DNA of 64,000 nucleotides from Desulfitobacterium metallireducens DSM 15288 (GTDB taxonomy: Bacteria > Bacillota > Desulfitobacteriia > Desulfitobacteriales > Desulfitobacteriaceae): assembly GCF_000231405.2 (NCBI RefSeq), contig NZ_CP007032.1, positions 2,790,001 to 2,854,000 of the forward strand. Reading direction: 5' to 3'. This document shows positions 50,809-60,484 of this stretch, piece by piece (the first letter of the stretch is position 1; each line of letters opens with the position of its first letter). Both the position numbers and the translations under genes were made by a program. The notes beneath the pieces are model-generated. The model was not told the origin of the DNA. It worked only from the letters and a program-made list of their open reading frames with translations, and did not search any database.

Positions 50809-52569
50809 TCATGCCTCCACTGGATCTTGGAGGAAGTTTACTTGGTCAATACCGATGAATTCACGCGCTCCATACTGAATCGATGAACCTGCGTTTAGGC
50901 GTGCGATTTTAAGTCGGTGCGTCTTCTCGCAATGATCCTTTATTTCCAGAATTACTGCCGATTGACTGACTGGAAACGTAAAGTTTATAGTAAAACCAAG
51001 ACGGTCTGTATTAACATTAAAACCCGTTTTTTGAAAACCATCACGTACATCCTGTCTCGACAAGAATTGTGTTGTCACGCCAACCTCACGATCTCCATCA
51101 TACACGCGGATAGACATTGGATTTGACGAAGACGCAACAGCCCATCCAGTGATGTATCCATTCGCAGAAGAAGTGTTTAAGGATTCAAATTTCTGCCATC
51201 TAAAAGAAGAATTCTCACCAATAATCGGCTCTTGAGCGTAGAGTTGAAGCAATTCGTCAACATAGGCATTAATCGACTTGGGCCGTTCACAATTCCTGCT
51301 TAGTTTCATTAATAAATCAGGAGCATTAAGTAATTTCGAAATACAGGCCCTGAGCATCTGTACATCTCCCGGCTTGAACAACAATCCATTCCAGTCATCG
51401 CTTATTACCTCGGACATTCCAGGAAAATTCGAAGCGATAACAGGACACTTTCCAGCTAAAGCCGAATATACCACCAATGGTGTGTTCTCATACCAAACAG
51501 ATGGCACGACAAGAACATCTATACCACTTATAATCTCTGCTATTTGGGAATTTGGGAACGTGCCACAAAACTCAATATTAGTATTATTTTCCACAACCTG
51601 ATTTAGTTCTGTAACATAGTCAGGAAAATCAGTTGTATTACCATAAATCTTTAGTCTTGCATTCTCTGAATTAAGGTCAGAAAAAGCATTTACCAAAACA
51701 TGACAGCCTTTATGAGGTGCCAACGTACCAATAAAGGCAAATGTAATCCTTGATTGTGCATCATAACTTCTCGGCTCGCTGTTGAAGCTGGCAATATTAA
51801 TACCATAGGCAGATTGTGTAATGAGCTTCTGATTAACGCCATTTTCTACTAATACCTTGGTCATTAGCTGAGTAGGAGAAACAATTCCGTGAAGTGCATT
51901 GAGTCGTGACACGTTAAATGGCTTTCTCTGGCTCAGCGCAGCAATTTCCTTTTTAAATGGAAATGAGATAGGTAAGTGCAATTTTGCAACAGAATCGATT
52001 GCGTCGATAGCTGAGGTCGGTATATAACGAATTACAGAAGCAATCTTTTTCCAACCTGTTTGCATTGCCACATGTTTAACACAATTACCCCCATTTTGCG
52101 TTGGTCCTTGGCATACCATTCCTTCTCCTAATAGTAACTGACTAGTTGGACAAACAGCCCAAAAATCCGTTGGCGTATAAAAGGCAGGAATACCATATTG
52201 CTTTACGACATCGATTAAAGCAGTACCAAGACGGCTAAAATGGAAAAAATGTACTATGTCAGGCTCTATTTCTTTTATTATACGGACGAAATAACTTGCA
52301 ACAAGGTGGTTGTTATATTCAACTTCTGATAAGACTTGTTGATCTCCCATCGGAACGAAGGAATGATAAAAACGATACACATGAATACCCTCTATATCGT
52401 ATTCATCAAACCGTTCAACATCAGGGATTACTTGCTTAGCAGGAAAACCTGTCAGAACGAAAACCTGGTGTCCGCGACGTAATAACTCTTTTGCAACACT
52501 GAAGGTCAGTACTTCCGTTCCTGAAAAATAGTCTGGGAAAAATTGATGTACAGTTAGTAATAATTTCAT
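50809..52569 (-). CDS. GT4-type glycosyltransferase with extra C-terminal domain (586 aa)
   Basis: Residues 1-~435 are a GT-B (GT4) enzyme: LLLTVHQFFPDYFSGTEVL at the start, FAFIGTLAPHKGCHVLVNAF in the middle, and SVWYENTPLVVYSALAGKCP (the EX7E region) in the C-terminal half. About residues 450-586 form an added domain, GYITGWAVASSSNPMSIRVY and DGDREVGVTTQFLSRQDV, that I cannot name; it may be a glycan-binding or assembly part. Its start abuts the next glycosyltransferase gene. It overlaps none and has 3 bases to 52572. Confidence 0.82.
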   Translation of the reverse strand: MKLLLTVHQFFPDYFSGTEVLTFSVAKELLRRGHQVFVLTGFPAKQVIPDVERFDEYDIEGIHVYRFYHSFVPMGDQQVLSEVEYNNHLVASYFVRIIKEIEPDIVHFFHFSRLGTALIDVVKQYGIPAFYTPTDFWAVCPTSQLLLGEGMVCQGPTQNGGNCVKHVAMQTGWKKIASVIRYIPTSAIDAIDSVAKLHLPISFPFKKEIAALSQRKPFNVSRLNALHGIVSPTQLMTKVLVENGVNQKLITQSAYGINIASFNSEPRSYDAQSRITFAFIGTLAPHKGCHVLVNAFSDLNSENARLKIYGNTTDFPDYVTELNQVVENNTNIEFCGTFPNSQIAEIISGIDVLVVPSVWYENTPLVVYSALAGKCPVIASNFPGMSEVISDDWNGLLFKPGDVQMLRACISKLLNAPDLLMKLSRNCERPKSINAYVDELLQLYAQEPIIGENSSFRWQKFESLNTSSANGYITGWAVASSSNPMSIRVYDGDREVGVTTQFLSRQDVRDGFQKTGFNVNTDRLGFTINFTFPVSQSAVILEIKDHCEKTHRLKIARLNAGSSIQYGAREFIGIDQVNFLQDPVEA

Positions 52570-52571
52570 AA

Positions 52572-53531
52572 TTACACATCACGTACTTTCACATATTTCT
52601 TATTTAATTGATCACGAACGGCCCTATACTGAGCAAATGCACTTAGTAAATTTAGCATCGGAACCTTTAATAAGGTTAATACTTTATTTGAGAATTTGCT
52701 GTCATGACTTAAAATGTATTTTGCATCTTTTAGTGTACCGTATAGCCATGAACGAGGGATACTTCTCAAACTCAGAACGAGATGTAATCCAAATTGTGAA
52801 TAGAGTTTTCGATGACATACATATGTCCGTTTGTATTCATATATTAACGATCTATTATGCGAATGAATAACCGCCGCAGTAGGTTCATAAACAATTTTAT
52901 AACCACATTTTAATACACGTTCAGCCCAATCAATGTCCTCGCCAAAATTAATCAAGCCAAAATTTTCCTTTTCCCAAATTGATTTCCTTATCGCCGAGCA
53001 AACATTATCAAAATTACAAAAAAAGTATTTTTCTAATGGTGAGAGACCCTTATACCAGTCCTGGCTTTCCAATCTCTTTTCCTCCCGTTCCATTCGACCC
53101 GTAAGCCAATTATTTAGATTACGTTTTGTCAAAATGTCGGCATCGGCCTGAGGAATTTGTCGGGCATATGCACCTGCTACTTCGTCATCTTCGAAGGATT
53201 TCAGCAGCGTCTCTATTAAGTAATTATCGTTTGGGAGTGCGTCCTGTACCATAAGAATCACAAATTCGGAAGAAGCTATGGAAATTCCGAGATCTCGGGT
53301 AGCCCCATGATTAAAAGTCGTAGGATCAATTTGAACCACCTTTGCCCCCGCTTTGCGAGCGACTTCAATGGTATCATCTGATGACCCAGAATCAACAATC
53401 ACAAATTCCGTTTTATTCCAATAGGTTTGGTTCTGGAGTGCGTGCACGACTCGCCGAAATAAAGGTCCTCCGTTTTTTGTTGGTATTACTAGAGAGCAAT
53501 AAAAAACTTGATCAGTCATATCTTCTATCAC
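52572..53531 (-). CDS. Family 2 glycosyltransferase
   Basis: A 319-residue GT-A enzyme: CSLVIPTKNGGPLFRRVVHA, EFVIVDSGSSDDTIEVARK and a nonstandard VQDALPNDNYLIET (DxD region), then GEDIDWAERVLKCGY. This recalls rhamnosyltransferases such as RfbF-type enzymes (GATRDLGISIASSEFVILMV). With dTDP-rhamnose genes in the same locus, a rhamnosyltransferase is plausible. Upstream is the sulfotransferase gene after 21 bases. Confidence 0.82.
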   Translation of the reverse strand: MIEDMTDQVFYCSLVIPTKNGGPLFRRVVHALQNQTYWNKTEFVIVDSGSSDDTIEVARKAGAKVVQIDPTTFNHGATRDLGISIASSEFVILMVQDALPNDNYLIETLLKSFEDDEVAGAYARQIPQADADILTKRNLNNWLTGRMEREEKRLESQDWYKGLSPLEKYFFCNFDNVCSAIRKSIWEKENFGLINFGEDIDWAERVLKCGYKIVYEPTAAVIHSHNRSLIYEYKRTYVCHRKLYSQFGLHLVLSLRSIPRSWLYGTLKDAKYILSHDSKFSNKVLTLLKVPMLNLLSAFAQYRAVRDQLNKKYVKVRDV

Positions 53532-53552
53532 AGAACACCTCCATAAAAGTAC

Positions 53553-54731
53553 CTAATGAATCTTTTTATAAAATAGTCCCATTAACTGCTTAGTTAGAAA
53601 TTTTATATTGCTCAATTCAGAAGTGCGTTGTTCCTGTAATAAATTAAGTTGTTTAATATATTCTTCTGTCTGATCATGATAAGCTGTAAGTTCTTTTTCT
53701 TGGTGCATAATCTGCGAATTGCCTTCAACCACCGTCTGATTAAGGCTTGATATCTGCGCATCACGCTCGACCACTAACTGGTTGAGGCTTGATATCTGTC
53801 CATCACGCTCGATCTCCACCTGATTAAGAATGGTAATCTTCCTAGTAAGCTTGTCAATCAAACATAAAATTGATTTAAGACGTTTAAATTCATTAGACCA
53901 AAGGGCTACTTGATTCTGTATCACTACATCATTCATGCGTCTTCTATCTATAGCGACATCGAGGAGGGCGGTATATATTTCGCTAACTAGAGGGTGACAA
54001 GCATCGTCTAATATCAAGTCATTTAGAGTATATACGGTATGTCTTAACCCTTCATCAAGAAATTCTGACCTGTAATTTTTCATTTCATCTGGATTAACTA
54101 TTAGATCAAAACAATCAGCAATTCGTCCCAACTCTCGTTCAGGAGCCTGCATCAAAAGGTCATAATCAACAATTACACACTTATGTTCCTCTGTATTTGA
54201 AATACTCGCGAGAACATGACCTATCCAAAGCATATAACTCTTTTCAGAATCGAATCCATCCCGTTTCTCTAGAGACTTTACTACGCTCAGCGGATGACGT
54301 ACTGCTAAGACATATCCCACGTCAAATTTGCAATAAGCAAAAACTTGTTTCCAAAAAGGAAGCAACTTTGCTACACGTGGGTCTTTAAATCCAAAAGTTG
54401 AAGTATTACTGAATTTTTGATTAAGTATTTCAACACCACGAAGAAAGTATCCATTTTTCCGTAGCTTCTCTACATCACTATCTTCGATAGGGGAAAGATA
54501 ATCCCAATCGCTTCGGAGTGTTTGCAGTAGCTCAACATTCAATGCGTTGAGGTCGAGGTCTTCAAAAAATCCTTTAGCATTATTACCTTCCACTGGAGGC
54601 ATCAAGTTATCACCAAGATTCACTCCAAGGACCTGAAGTCCTCTAGTAATTGCACTCGTACCGCTACGATGCATTCCCAGAACTACAATTAACTTCTTAT
54701 TTTCTATTTTATTATTTTCTTTCAACATCAC
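53553..54731 (-). CDS. Sulfotransferase-family protein with C-terminal coiled coil
   Basis: The 392-residue protein starts with a PAPS-type P-loop: LIVVLGMHRSGTSAITRGLQ near residue 14. VRHPLSVVKSLEKRDG near residue 140 fits the 3'-phosphate-binding Arg/Ser region. The C-terminal ~110 residues form a coiled coil with two 14-residue repeats (SLNQLVVERDAQIS type). Transfer of sulfate from PAPS to a glycan is predicted. The PAPS donor can be made by CysD/CysNC in this locus. The stop overlaps nothing but abuts the Wzt gene (54731 shared). A kinase or nucleotide-binding relative cannot be excluded. Confidence 0.78.
   Translation of the reverse strand: MMLKENNKIENKKLIVVLGMHRSGTSAITRGLQVLGVNLGDNLMPPVEGNNAKGFFEDLDLNALNVELLQTLRSDWDYLSPIEDSDVEKLRKNGYFLRGVEILNQKFSNTSTFGFKDPRVAKLLPFWKQVFAYCKFDVGYVLAVRHPLSVVKSLEKRDGFDSEKSYMLWIGHVLASISNTEEHKCVIVDYDLLMQAPERELGRIADCFDLIVNPDEMKNYRSEFLDEGLRHTVYTLNDLILDDACHPLVSEIYTALLDVAIDRRRMNDVVIQNQVALWSNEFKRLKSILCLIDKLTRKITILNQVEIERDGQISSLNQLVVERDAQISSLNQTVVEGNSQIMHQEKELTAYHDQTEEYIKQLNLLQEQRTSELSNIKFLTKQLMGLFYKKIH
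53736..53819 (-). repeat. 42-bp tandem repeat in the sulfotransferase coiled coil
   Basis: Two full units of 42 bases plus a partial third start (CTGATTAAG at 53820). The units share GGCTTGATATCTG and CATCACGCTCGA. They encode the 14-residue coiled-coil repeat. Confidence 0.85.
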
Positions 54732-56122
54732 TATTGCGCCTCCTGAAGCTCAATCTCAGAAAAGCAACCAAAATCTACTATACCTGTTACAACATTCTCT
54801 GTTTCTGGTAATACCCTAAACATAGCTACATCAATCAAGCGATGAAGGTATGTTTCGCAACCATTTATATCGCCAGGTACACCTGCATTTAGAAAATACA
54901 CGCCAGGATTCAGAGCACAGCGAAAGCGAAACTCAACTTGATATTTCGAACCAGCTTCTACATAAGATAAACTGTCTTTGATTGAGCTGGCAGACACACC
55001 ACCACCCAATTCAACACCAGAGATGGTCTTGATAAGCATGCCAAAACGTACATTACTTGCACTTTTTGTAAACCTGACAGAGTATGTGTAACGGTATATT
55101 TCTCCGCGTTTAAGGTTATTAACCTGTTCTCCAGCCAATGTTAATATTAACGGAGATTCTATATATGCTCCATAAGATTCATATTCTATAGTACTACTAG
55201 GTTTAAGGTTAGGATCAAAAGTCTCTTTAATGGGCTGACTATCCTCAGATAACTTATTTTGCACTGACGGTAGAATCTTAGGGATGTTTACCCGAGGGCT
55301 CATGTATTGCCCATCCATTCGACGAATCTGATCACGAATAGCTTCTTGCTTGTCTGCTGGAGCATAAAGCAACTTTTGATATCTACCAACAATTTGTTTA
55401 GGTGAACCAGTAGCTAATTTCTCTCCCGCATCTAATAGGATAGCACTGTTACATAACTCAACAATAGTACTTCCAGAATGAGAAACGAAAAGAATTGTAG
55501 AACCATTATTTCGAATTGCTTCTATACGAGAAAAACACTTACGTTGAAAAAGTTCATCTCCTACAGATAATGCTTCATCTACAATCAATATATCCGGATC
55601 AACATTGATAGCTACGGCAAACGCCAAACGTACATACATACCACTGGAGTACATCTTTACAGGCTGATCGATAAACTCTCCTATATCAGCAAAAGAGGCA
55701 ATATCATCAAAACGAGTGTCAATTTCCTCTTTACTTAATCCCAGTACTGCACCATTCAAGTAAACGTTTTCGCGCCCAGTGAATTCAGGATTAAAGCCAG
55801 AGCCGAGTTCCAAAAGGGCGGCAACGCGGCCATTGGTCTCCACCGTACCGCTCGTTGGAGTAAGAGTACCACAGATAATTTGCAGTAGTGTTGATTTTCC
55901 CGAACCGTTACGGCCGATAATGCCTACAGTTTCACCCTTTTTAACCTCGAATGAAATATCCTGGAGCGCCCAGAACTCATGATAGTAATTATGCGATTCC
56001 CTTCCTATAAGTCTTTTGAGACGTGGCATAATAGATTGCTTAAGGCGATCCTGTGGCCGGTCATAAATAGAGTAACATTTTGAAAGATTATTAATTCGGA
56101 TTGCTACATCATTAGAGGACAT
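54731..56122 (-). CDS. wzt: Polysaccharide ABC exporter ATPase (Wzt) with C-terminal glycan-binding domain
   Basis: The ATG at 56122 overlaps the end of wzm and follows AAAGGGG by 9 bases; longer frames are not needed. The ATPase (about residues 1-250) has Walker A GIIGRNGSGKST near residue 60, signature YSSGMYVRLAFAVAI and Walker B ILIVDEALSVGD. Residues about 315-463 are a Wzt-C-like beta domain (YGAYIESPLILTLAG, GMLIKTISGVELGG, LNPGVYFLNAGVPG), which binds the modified end of an O-antigen-like chain in known systems. It forms a complex with Wzm and exports undecaprenyl-linked glycan. Confidence 0.92.
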   Translation of the reverse strand: MSSNDVAIRINNLSKCYSIYDRPQDRLKQSIMPRLKRLIGRESHNYYHEFWALQDISFEVKKGETVGIIGRNGSGKSTLLQIICGTLTPTSGTVETNGRVAALLELGSGFNPEFTGRENVYLNGAVLGLSKEEIDTRFDDIASFADIGEFIDQPVKMYSSGMYVRLAFAVAINVDPDILIVDEALSVGDELFQRKCFSRIEAIRNNGSTILFVSHSGSTIVELCNSAILLDAGEKLATGSPKQIVGRYQKLLYAPADKQEAIRDQIRRMDGQYMSPRVNIPKILPSVQNKLSEDSQPIKETFDPNLKPSSTIEYESYGAYIESPLILTLAGEQVNNLKRGEIYRYTYSVRFTKSASNVRFGMLIKTISGVELGGGVSASSIKDSLSYVEAGSKYQVEFRFRCALNPGVYFLNAGVPGDINGCETYLHRLIDVAMFRVLPETENVVTGIVDFGCFSEIELQEAQ

Positions 56123-56942
56123 CCGCGAACCCCTTTCGTGTTTTTTGAAACCACCAAAAGCCGGCGCTAGCAATAACTAGACTTACTAAAAAAGCAATCC
56201 CAAGAGAAAGCCAATCAGGTAGATTTCCATAGATAAGTACCTTCCGGCTTTCTTCTATAATAAGTGTAAGTGGATTTATTTGAAGCAAGATTTGATATTT
56301 CTCTGGTAAAGCCGAAATTGGATAAAAAACTGGCGATAAAAACATAAGAACAGTAGTTAAAATACCTGTAATCTGTCCTATATCTCGTAAGTAAACCCCT
56401 AAAGCTGCAAAAAGCCAAGTCAAGCCCATTATTCCAAGTGCTAACGGTAATAAAACCAGAGGATATAGTATGATAGTCCACATTATTGAATGGTTAATAA
56501 TAAGCTGTGCTAACAACAGTACACTTACACTTACAAGGCTATAAAAGAGTGCAGATTCCAAGGCCACCCAAGGCAAAATCTCTAGTGGAAAGACAACCTT
56601 CTTGACATAATTAACATTAGAAATAATCAACCCCGGTGCGCGATTGATACATTCGGCAAAAATGCCCTGGACGATCATGCCCACGAAAAGAATAATAGCG
56701 AAGTCTGCTCTACTCTCCTGTGTACTTACACCCCATTTTGACTTAAATACAACTGAAAAAACGAAGGTATACACAAAGAGCATCAACATGGGGTTGAAAA
56801 ATGACCAAGCCATGCCCATGAATGAACCCCGGTATCGACTAGCTACATCTCTTCGGGTCATCTGCCAAATAAGTTGGCGGTTATGCCAAAAACTAGTAAA
56901 CATGTCCACTGGGGTAGCGGGATGATTTTGATGCGGGTTCAT
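56112..56942 (-). CDS. wzm: Polysaccharide ABC exporter permease (Wzm)
   Basis: This 276-residue ABC-2 permease has six spans. RQLIWQMTRRDVASRYRGSF at the N-terminus and MAWSFFNPMLMLFVYTFVFS are highly characteristic of Wzm/TagG. It lies upstream of wzt, overlapping by 11 bases, and its ATG overlaps the rmlB stop (ATGA), so the rmlC-rmlB-wzm-wzt block is coupled. It forms the membrane channel for the glycan. Confidence 0.92.
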   Translation of the reverse strand: MNPHQNHPATPVDMFTSFWHNRQLIWQMTRRDVASRYRGSFMGMAWSFFNPMLMLFVYTFVFSVVFKSKWGVSTQESRADFAIILFVGMIVQGIFAECINRAPGLIISNVNYVKKVVFPLEILPWVALESALFYSLVSVSVLLLAQLIINHSIMWTIILYPLVLLPLALGIMGLTWLFAALGVYLRDIGQITGILTTVLMFLSPVFYPISALPEKYQILLQINPLTLIIEESRKVLIYGNLPDWLSLGIAFLVSLVIASAGFWWFQKTRKGFADVL

Positions 56943-57991
56943 GTAGTTACCTCCCGCTGTTTATACATTTTCTTATAATATTCCTGATATTCCTGATATT
57001 CCTGATACTCCTGATACTCACCGTTAATAATGTGTTCCCACCATGGTTTGTTATCCAGATACCATTGAATAGTCTTCTTAATGCCCTCATCAAATTTAGT
57101 CGTAGGAAGCCAGCCTAAATCATTATGAATCTTTGTAGGGTCAATTGCATAGCGCCTATCATGTCCCGCGCGATCTTTTACATACTTGATTTCGCCCTTA
57201 CCCAGTTCCTTGATGATGGTCTGAACAACTTCCAAATTGGTTCTTTCATTATGTCCGCCTATATTGTAAATCTCACCTACTCTACCCTTATAAATAATTA
57301 AATCGATGGCACTGCAGTGGTCTTCTACATACAACCAGTCACGTACATTTTCTCCAGTACCGTACACAGGTAATGACTTATCATTTAATACATTGGCTAT
57401 CATCAACGGAATGAGTTTTTCCGGAAAATGATAAGGGCCATAGTTATTTGAGCAGCGTGAAATCGTCACCGGTACTCCATAGGTTCGGTAATAGGCCTGC
57501 ACAAGCAAATCAGCACTGGCCTTACTCGCTGAATAAGGGCTAGACGTATGTATCGGTGTTTCCTCAGTAAAGAATAAATCCGGTCTATCCAACGGCAAAT
57601 CCCCGTACACCTCATCGGTAGATACTTGATGATAGCGATCAATACCATATTTTCTACAAGCATCAAGTAACACCTGTGTGCCCATCACATTGGTCTGTAA
57701 AAAGATAGCTGGATCTTCGATTGAACGGTCGACATGACTTTCTGCCGCAAAGTTGACAATGATATTTGGTTTTACCGCTTCAAATATCTTGTAAACGACC
57801 TCTCGGTCTGTAATATCAGCTTTAATAAATTTAAAATGAGGGTTATTCATTACTGACTCTAAGGTTTCCATATTGCCTGCATAAGTTAGTTTATCCAAGC
57901 AGACAATTTCATAATCGGTATACTTATTCAGCATGTAATGAACAAAATTACCGCCGATGAACCCCGCTCCCCCAGTTACAATAATCTTCAT
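56939..57991 (-). CDS. rmlB: dTDP-glucose 4,6-dehydratase
   Basis: A 350-residue RmlB that converts dTDP-glucose to the 4-keto-6-deoxy form using NAD. IIVTGGAGFIGGNFVHYM, catalytic YHQVSTDEVYGDLP, YSASKASADLLVQAYYRTY (Tyr-x3-Lys) and SRCSNNYGPYHFPEKLI are all present. The C-terminus carries a repetitive tail, QEYQEYQEYQEYYKKM, made by a 9-bp tandem DNA repeat. It is 4 bases overlapped with rmlC, and its stop overlaps the wzm start (ATGA). Confidence 0.94.
   Translation of the reverse strand: MKIIVTGGAGFIGGNFVHYMLNKYTDYEIVCLDKLTYAGNMETLESVMNNPHFKFIKADITDREVVYKIFEAVKPNIIVNFAAESHVDRSIEDPAIFLQTNVMGTQVLLDACRKYGIDRYHQVSTDEVYGDLPLDRPDLFFTEETPIHTSSPYSASKASADLLVQAYYRTYGVPVTISRCSNNYGPYHFPEKLIPLMIANVLNDKSLPVYGTGENVRDWLYVEDHCSAIDLIIYKGRVGEIYNIGGHNERTNLEVVQTIIKELGKGEIKYVKDRAGHDRRYAIDPTKIHNDLGWLPTTKFDEGIKKTIQWYLDNKPWWEHIINGEYQEYQEYQEYQEYYKKMYKQREVTT
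56979..57019 (-). repeat. 9-bp tandem repeat at the 3' end of rmlB
   Basis: Unit TATTCCTGA on the plus strand occurs three times exactly, a fourth time with one change, and a partial fifth. It encodes a Gln-Glu-Tyr tripeptide repeat. The unit is a multiple of 3, so changes in copy number would not shift the frame. Confidence 0.9.
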
Positions 57992-58554
57992 TTTGACTTC
58001 TCCTCATAAATAAAATCCACATCACAATCACATAATTTCGGAGCATTTGCATCTTTTTCAGATAAGATGGGATCTTCTGCACCCCAAGCCACATTTATTT
58101 CTTCATCATTCCAGATAATATTTCGTTCTGACTCTTGGCAGTAATAGTTATCAGCCTTATACAAAAATTCCACATCATCCGTAAGGGTTAAAAAAGCGTG
58201 AGCAAAACCCCTCGGAATTAAGAGCTGCCGTTTATTCTCTGCGGATAATTCTACAGCCACCCATTTCAGATAAGTCGGTGAACCTTTTCTTAAATCAACG
58301 GCCGCATCCAAAACTGTTCCTCGTCCGCAACGTACCAATTTTGCCTGCGCAGCCGCTCCTTTTTGAAAATGCAGGCCCCTTAGCGTTCCTTTTTGTGCAG
58401 AGAAGGACTGATTATCCTGGACGAAATTATAATAAAGGCCTGCTTCTTCCATTTTCCGATTAGACCAGGATTCCATGAACCAACCGCGATTATCACCAAA
58501 CACCTGCGGTTCTAAAATATAGACATCCGAAACTTCTGTCTTGATTACGTTCAT
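57988..58554 (-). CDS. rmlC: dTDP-4-dehydrorhamnose 3,5-epimerase
   Basis: This 188-residue cupin enzyme epimerises the 4-keto sugar at C3 and C5. VFGDNRGWFMESWSNRKMEE, FVQDNQSFSAQKGTLRGLHF (catalytic His) and LIPRGFAHAFLTLTDD are canonical. It lies between rmlA (upstream, 12-base gap) and rmlB (4-base overlap). Confidence 0.94.
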   Translation of the reverse strand: MNVIKTEVSDVYILEPQVFGDNRGWFMESWSNRKMEEAGLYYNFVQDNQSFSAQKGTLRGLHFQKGAAAQAKLVRCGRGTVLDAAVDLRKGSPTYLKWVAVELSAENKRQLLIPRGFAHAFLTLTDDVEFLYKADNYYCQESERNIIWNDEEINVAWGAEDPILSEKDANAPKLCDCDVDFIYEEKSK

Positions 58555-58566
58555 TGATTTCCCCTC

Positions 58567-59445
58567 TTAATATAAGATTTTTCCGTCAGCAACCGTCTTT
58601 AAGTGTGCCCCATATGAGGATTTTCCATATTTCCTGGCAGACTCTAACAGTTTATCTTTTGAAATCCAGCCGTTGCGAAAAGCAATTTCCTCCACAGCTG
58701 ATATTTTTATGCCTTGGCGTGTTTCGAGCACTTTGACAAACTCTGATGCTTCCGTTAAGGAATCAATCGTGCCGGTGTCCAGCCATGCGTAACCGCGTCC
58801 TAGTGTCACAACATCTAGGTTACCTTGCTCTAAGTAAATACGATTTAAATCCGTAATTTCTAGTTCACCTCGCGCAGATGGTTTTAAACTCTTCGCATAT
58901 TCACAGACATGATGGTCATAAAAATAAAGACCGGTAACAGCATAATTTGATTTTGGATTTCCGGGCTTTTCTTCCAATGAAATGGCCTTACCATCCTGAT
59001 CAAACTCTACAACCCCGAATCTCTCCGGATCTTCCACATAATAGCCAAATACGGTCGCGCCCTCCACCTGCTGCGCTGCCTTGCGCAAATGTGGAGTTAA
59101 ACCACCGCCGTAAAAGATATTGTCACCTAGAACCATAGCACTACTTTCGCCATCAATGAATTTTTCACCAATTATAAAAGCTTGAGCGAGTCCATCTGGA
59201 GACGGCTGTTCCTCATAGCAAAGATGAATGCCTAAACTAGAACCATCGCCTAAAAGCCGTTCAAAATTTGGCAGATCCTGAGGAGTCGAGATAAGAAGAA
59301 TATCCTTAATTCCTGCTAACATAAGGGTCGAGAGCGGGTAATAAATCATCGGCTTGTCATAAACCGGTAGGAGTTGTTTTGACGTTACGAGTGTCAAAGG
59401 ATATAATCTTGTGCCTGAACCTCCAGCAAGTACTATACCTTTCAA
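58567..59445 (-). CDS. rmlA: Glucose-1-phosphate thymidylyltransferase
   Basis: The enzyme makes dTDP-glucose. [17 protein letters not shown] is the nucleotide-binding motif, and [31 protein letters not shown] and VLGDNIFYG are canonical. I place the start at a TTG (59445), 6 bases behind GGAGA, because the usual RmlA start is MKGI. That gives 292 residues, the family length. The ATG at 59511 would add 22 residues that are not seen in RmlA. Confidence 0.92.
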   Translation of the reverse strand: MKGIVLAGGSGTRLYPLTLVTSKQLLPVYDKPMIYYPLSTLMLAGIKDILLISTPQDLPNFERLLGDGSSLGIHLCYEEQPSPDGLAQAFIIGEKFIDGESSAMVLGDNIFYGGGLTPHLRKAAQQVEGATVFGYYVEDPERFGVVEFDQDGKAISLEEKPGNPKSNYAVTGLYFYDHHVCEYAKSLKPSARGELEITDLNRIYLEQGNLDVVTLGRGYAWLDTGTIDSLTEASEFVKVLETRQGIKISAVEEIAFRNGWISKDKLLESARKYGKSSYGAHLKTVADGKILY

Positions 59446-59557
59446 TGCAATTTCTCCAATCTGTAATATATTAAATGGAATTGAATATTTCTGTAATTCC
59501 ATTTCTGACAAATCACTATATCAAATAAAAATAGTAATTTTCTCTTTTTGATGCTCT

Positions 59558-60484
59558 TTAACTAAATAAAACTTGTCCATATTTTCTTGCTATTCCTGAT
59601 TTCCAGAAATCATAATGGTGAATAGTTTGAATGCGCTTAATTTTTCCATATTTAGGAATCAAGACATAGGCTTTAACCACTTTTACAAGTTCAGGGGAAA
59701 GCTGCTCTCCATAAGTCATAAAAAAAACTTCCGCTTGTAAATAAGTATTCCTCAGAACTGACTTGGATCGTTCCTTACTAAGCATTCTCTTTAGATTATA
59801 TTGAAAACTTCTTGTATTTTCCGAGCCGATTTCATTATGGTCATGCTGACGGTATAGAACTGTTGGCTCGCTTATAAAGCCAATTTTTCCAAAGGCAGAT
59901 GCTAATAAGGCAAACCATCTGTCATGCATAATCGCTTGCTCTGGGACTTTATCTGCCAACACTATCAAAGCATGATTTACCATCATCGTGCAGCCTGTCA
60001 CGATATTCTGTACTAATAAATTATTAAATTTATCTCTACTGCTGTCCAAATTCTGTTGATGAAACAAGGAATTATCTATTGCCTTCAGCTTTTCATCGAC
60101 AACTTTTAAATCAGTATGTACTAGCAAAGGTTTATCTTTGCCATACTTTACTTCCAACTCCTGCATCTTCTTAAGCGTAAGTTCTATCTTTTTAGGTAGC
60201 CATACATCATCCTGATCGCAGGTCATCGTGTATTCGCTGTCGGAGAATTGAAGCATGCTTGAAAAGTTATTCTTCGCCGAGCCAGACGAAGTTTCACGCT
60301 CTTTGAACTTTATCATGCTTGGATACCTTTCTGCGTAGGCTTGAGCAATTTTTGCAGTCCCATCCGAAGAGCAGTCATCCTGAATTATAAGTTTCCAACA
60401 CGACTCTGTTTGATTTAAAATTGACTCTATTTGTTCAGCAATATACTCTTCACCATTATAGGTCGCCATCAGAATCGTAATCAT
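59558..60484 (-). CDS. Family 2 glycosyltransferase (rhamnosyltransferase-like)
   Basis: A 308-residue GT-A enzyme: ITILMATYNGEEYIAEQIES, KLIIQDDCSSDGTAKIAQ and TMTCDQDDVWLPKKIEL with the DQDD acidic motif of the RgpB/WbbL-like branch. It has C-terminal helices but no clear spans. Its start overlaps the next glycosyltransferase stop (ATGA). With the rml genes 3' of it in the transcript, it is a candidate rhamnosyltransferase. Confidence 0.85.
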   Translation of the reverse strand: MITILMATYNGEEYIAEQIESILNQTESCWKLIIQDDCSSDGTAKIAQAYAERYPSMIKFKERETSSGSAKNNFSSMLQFSDSEYTMTCDQDDVWLPKKIELTLKKMQELEVKYGKDKPLLVHTDLKVVDEKLKAIDNSLFHQQNLDSSRDKFNNLLVQNIVTGCTMMVNHALIVLADKVPEQAIMHDRWFALLASAFGKIGFISEPTVLYRQHDHNEIGSENTRSFQYNLKRMLSKERSKSVLRNTYLQAEVFFMTYGEQLSPELVKVVKAYVLIPKYGKIKRIQTIHHYDFWKSGIARKYGQVLFS

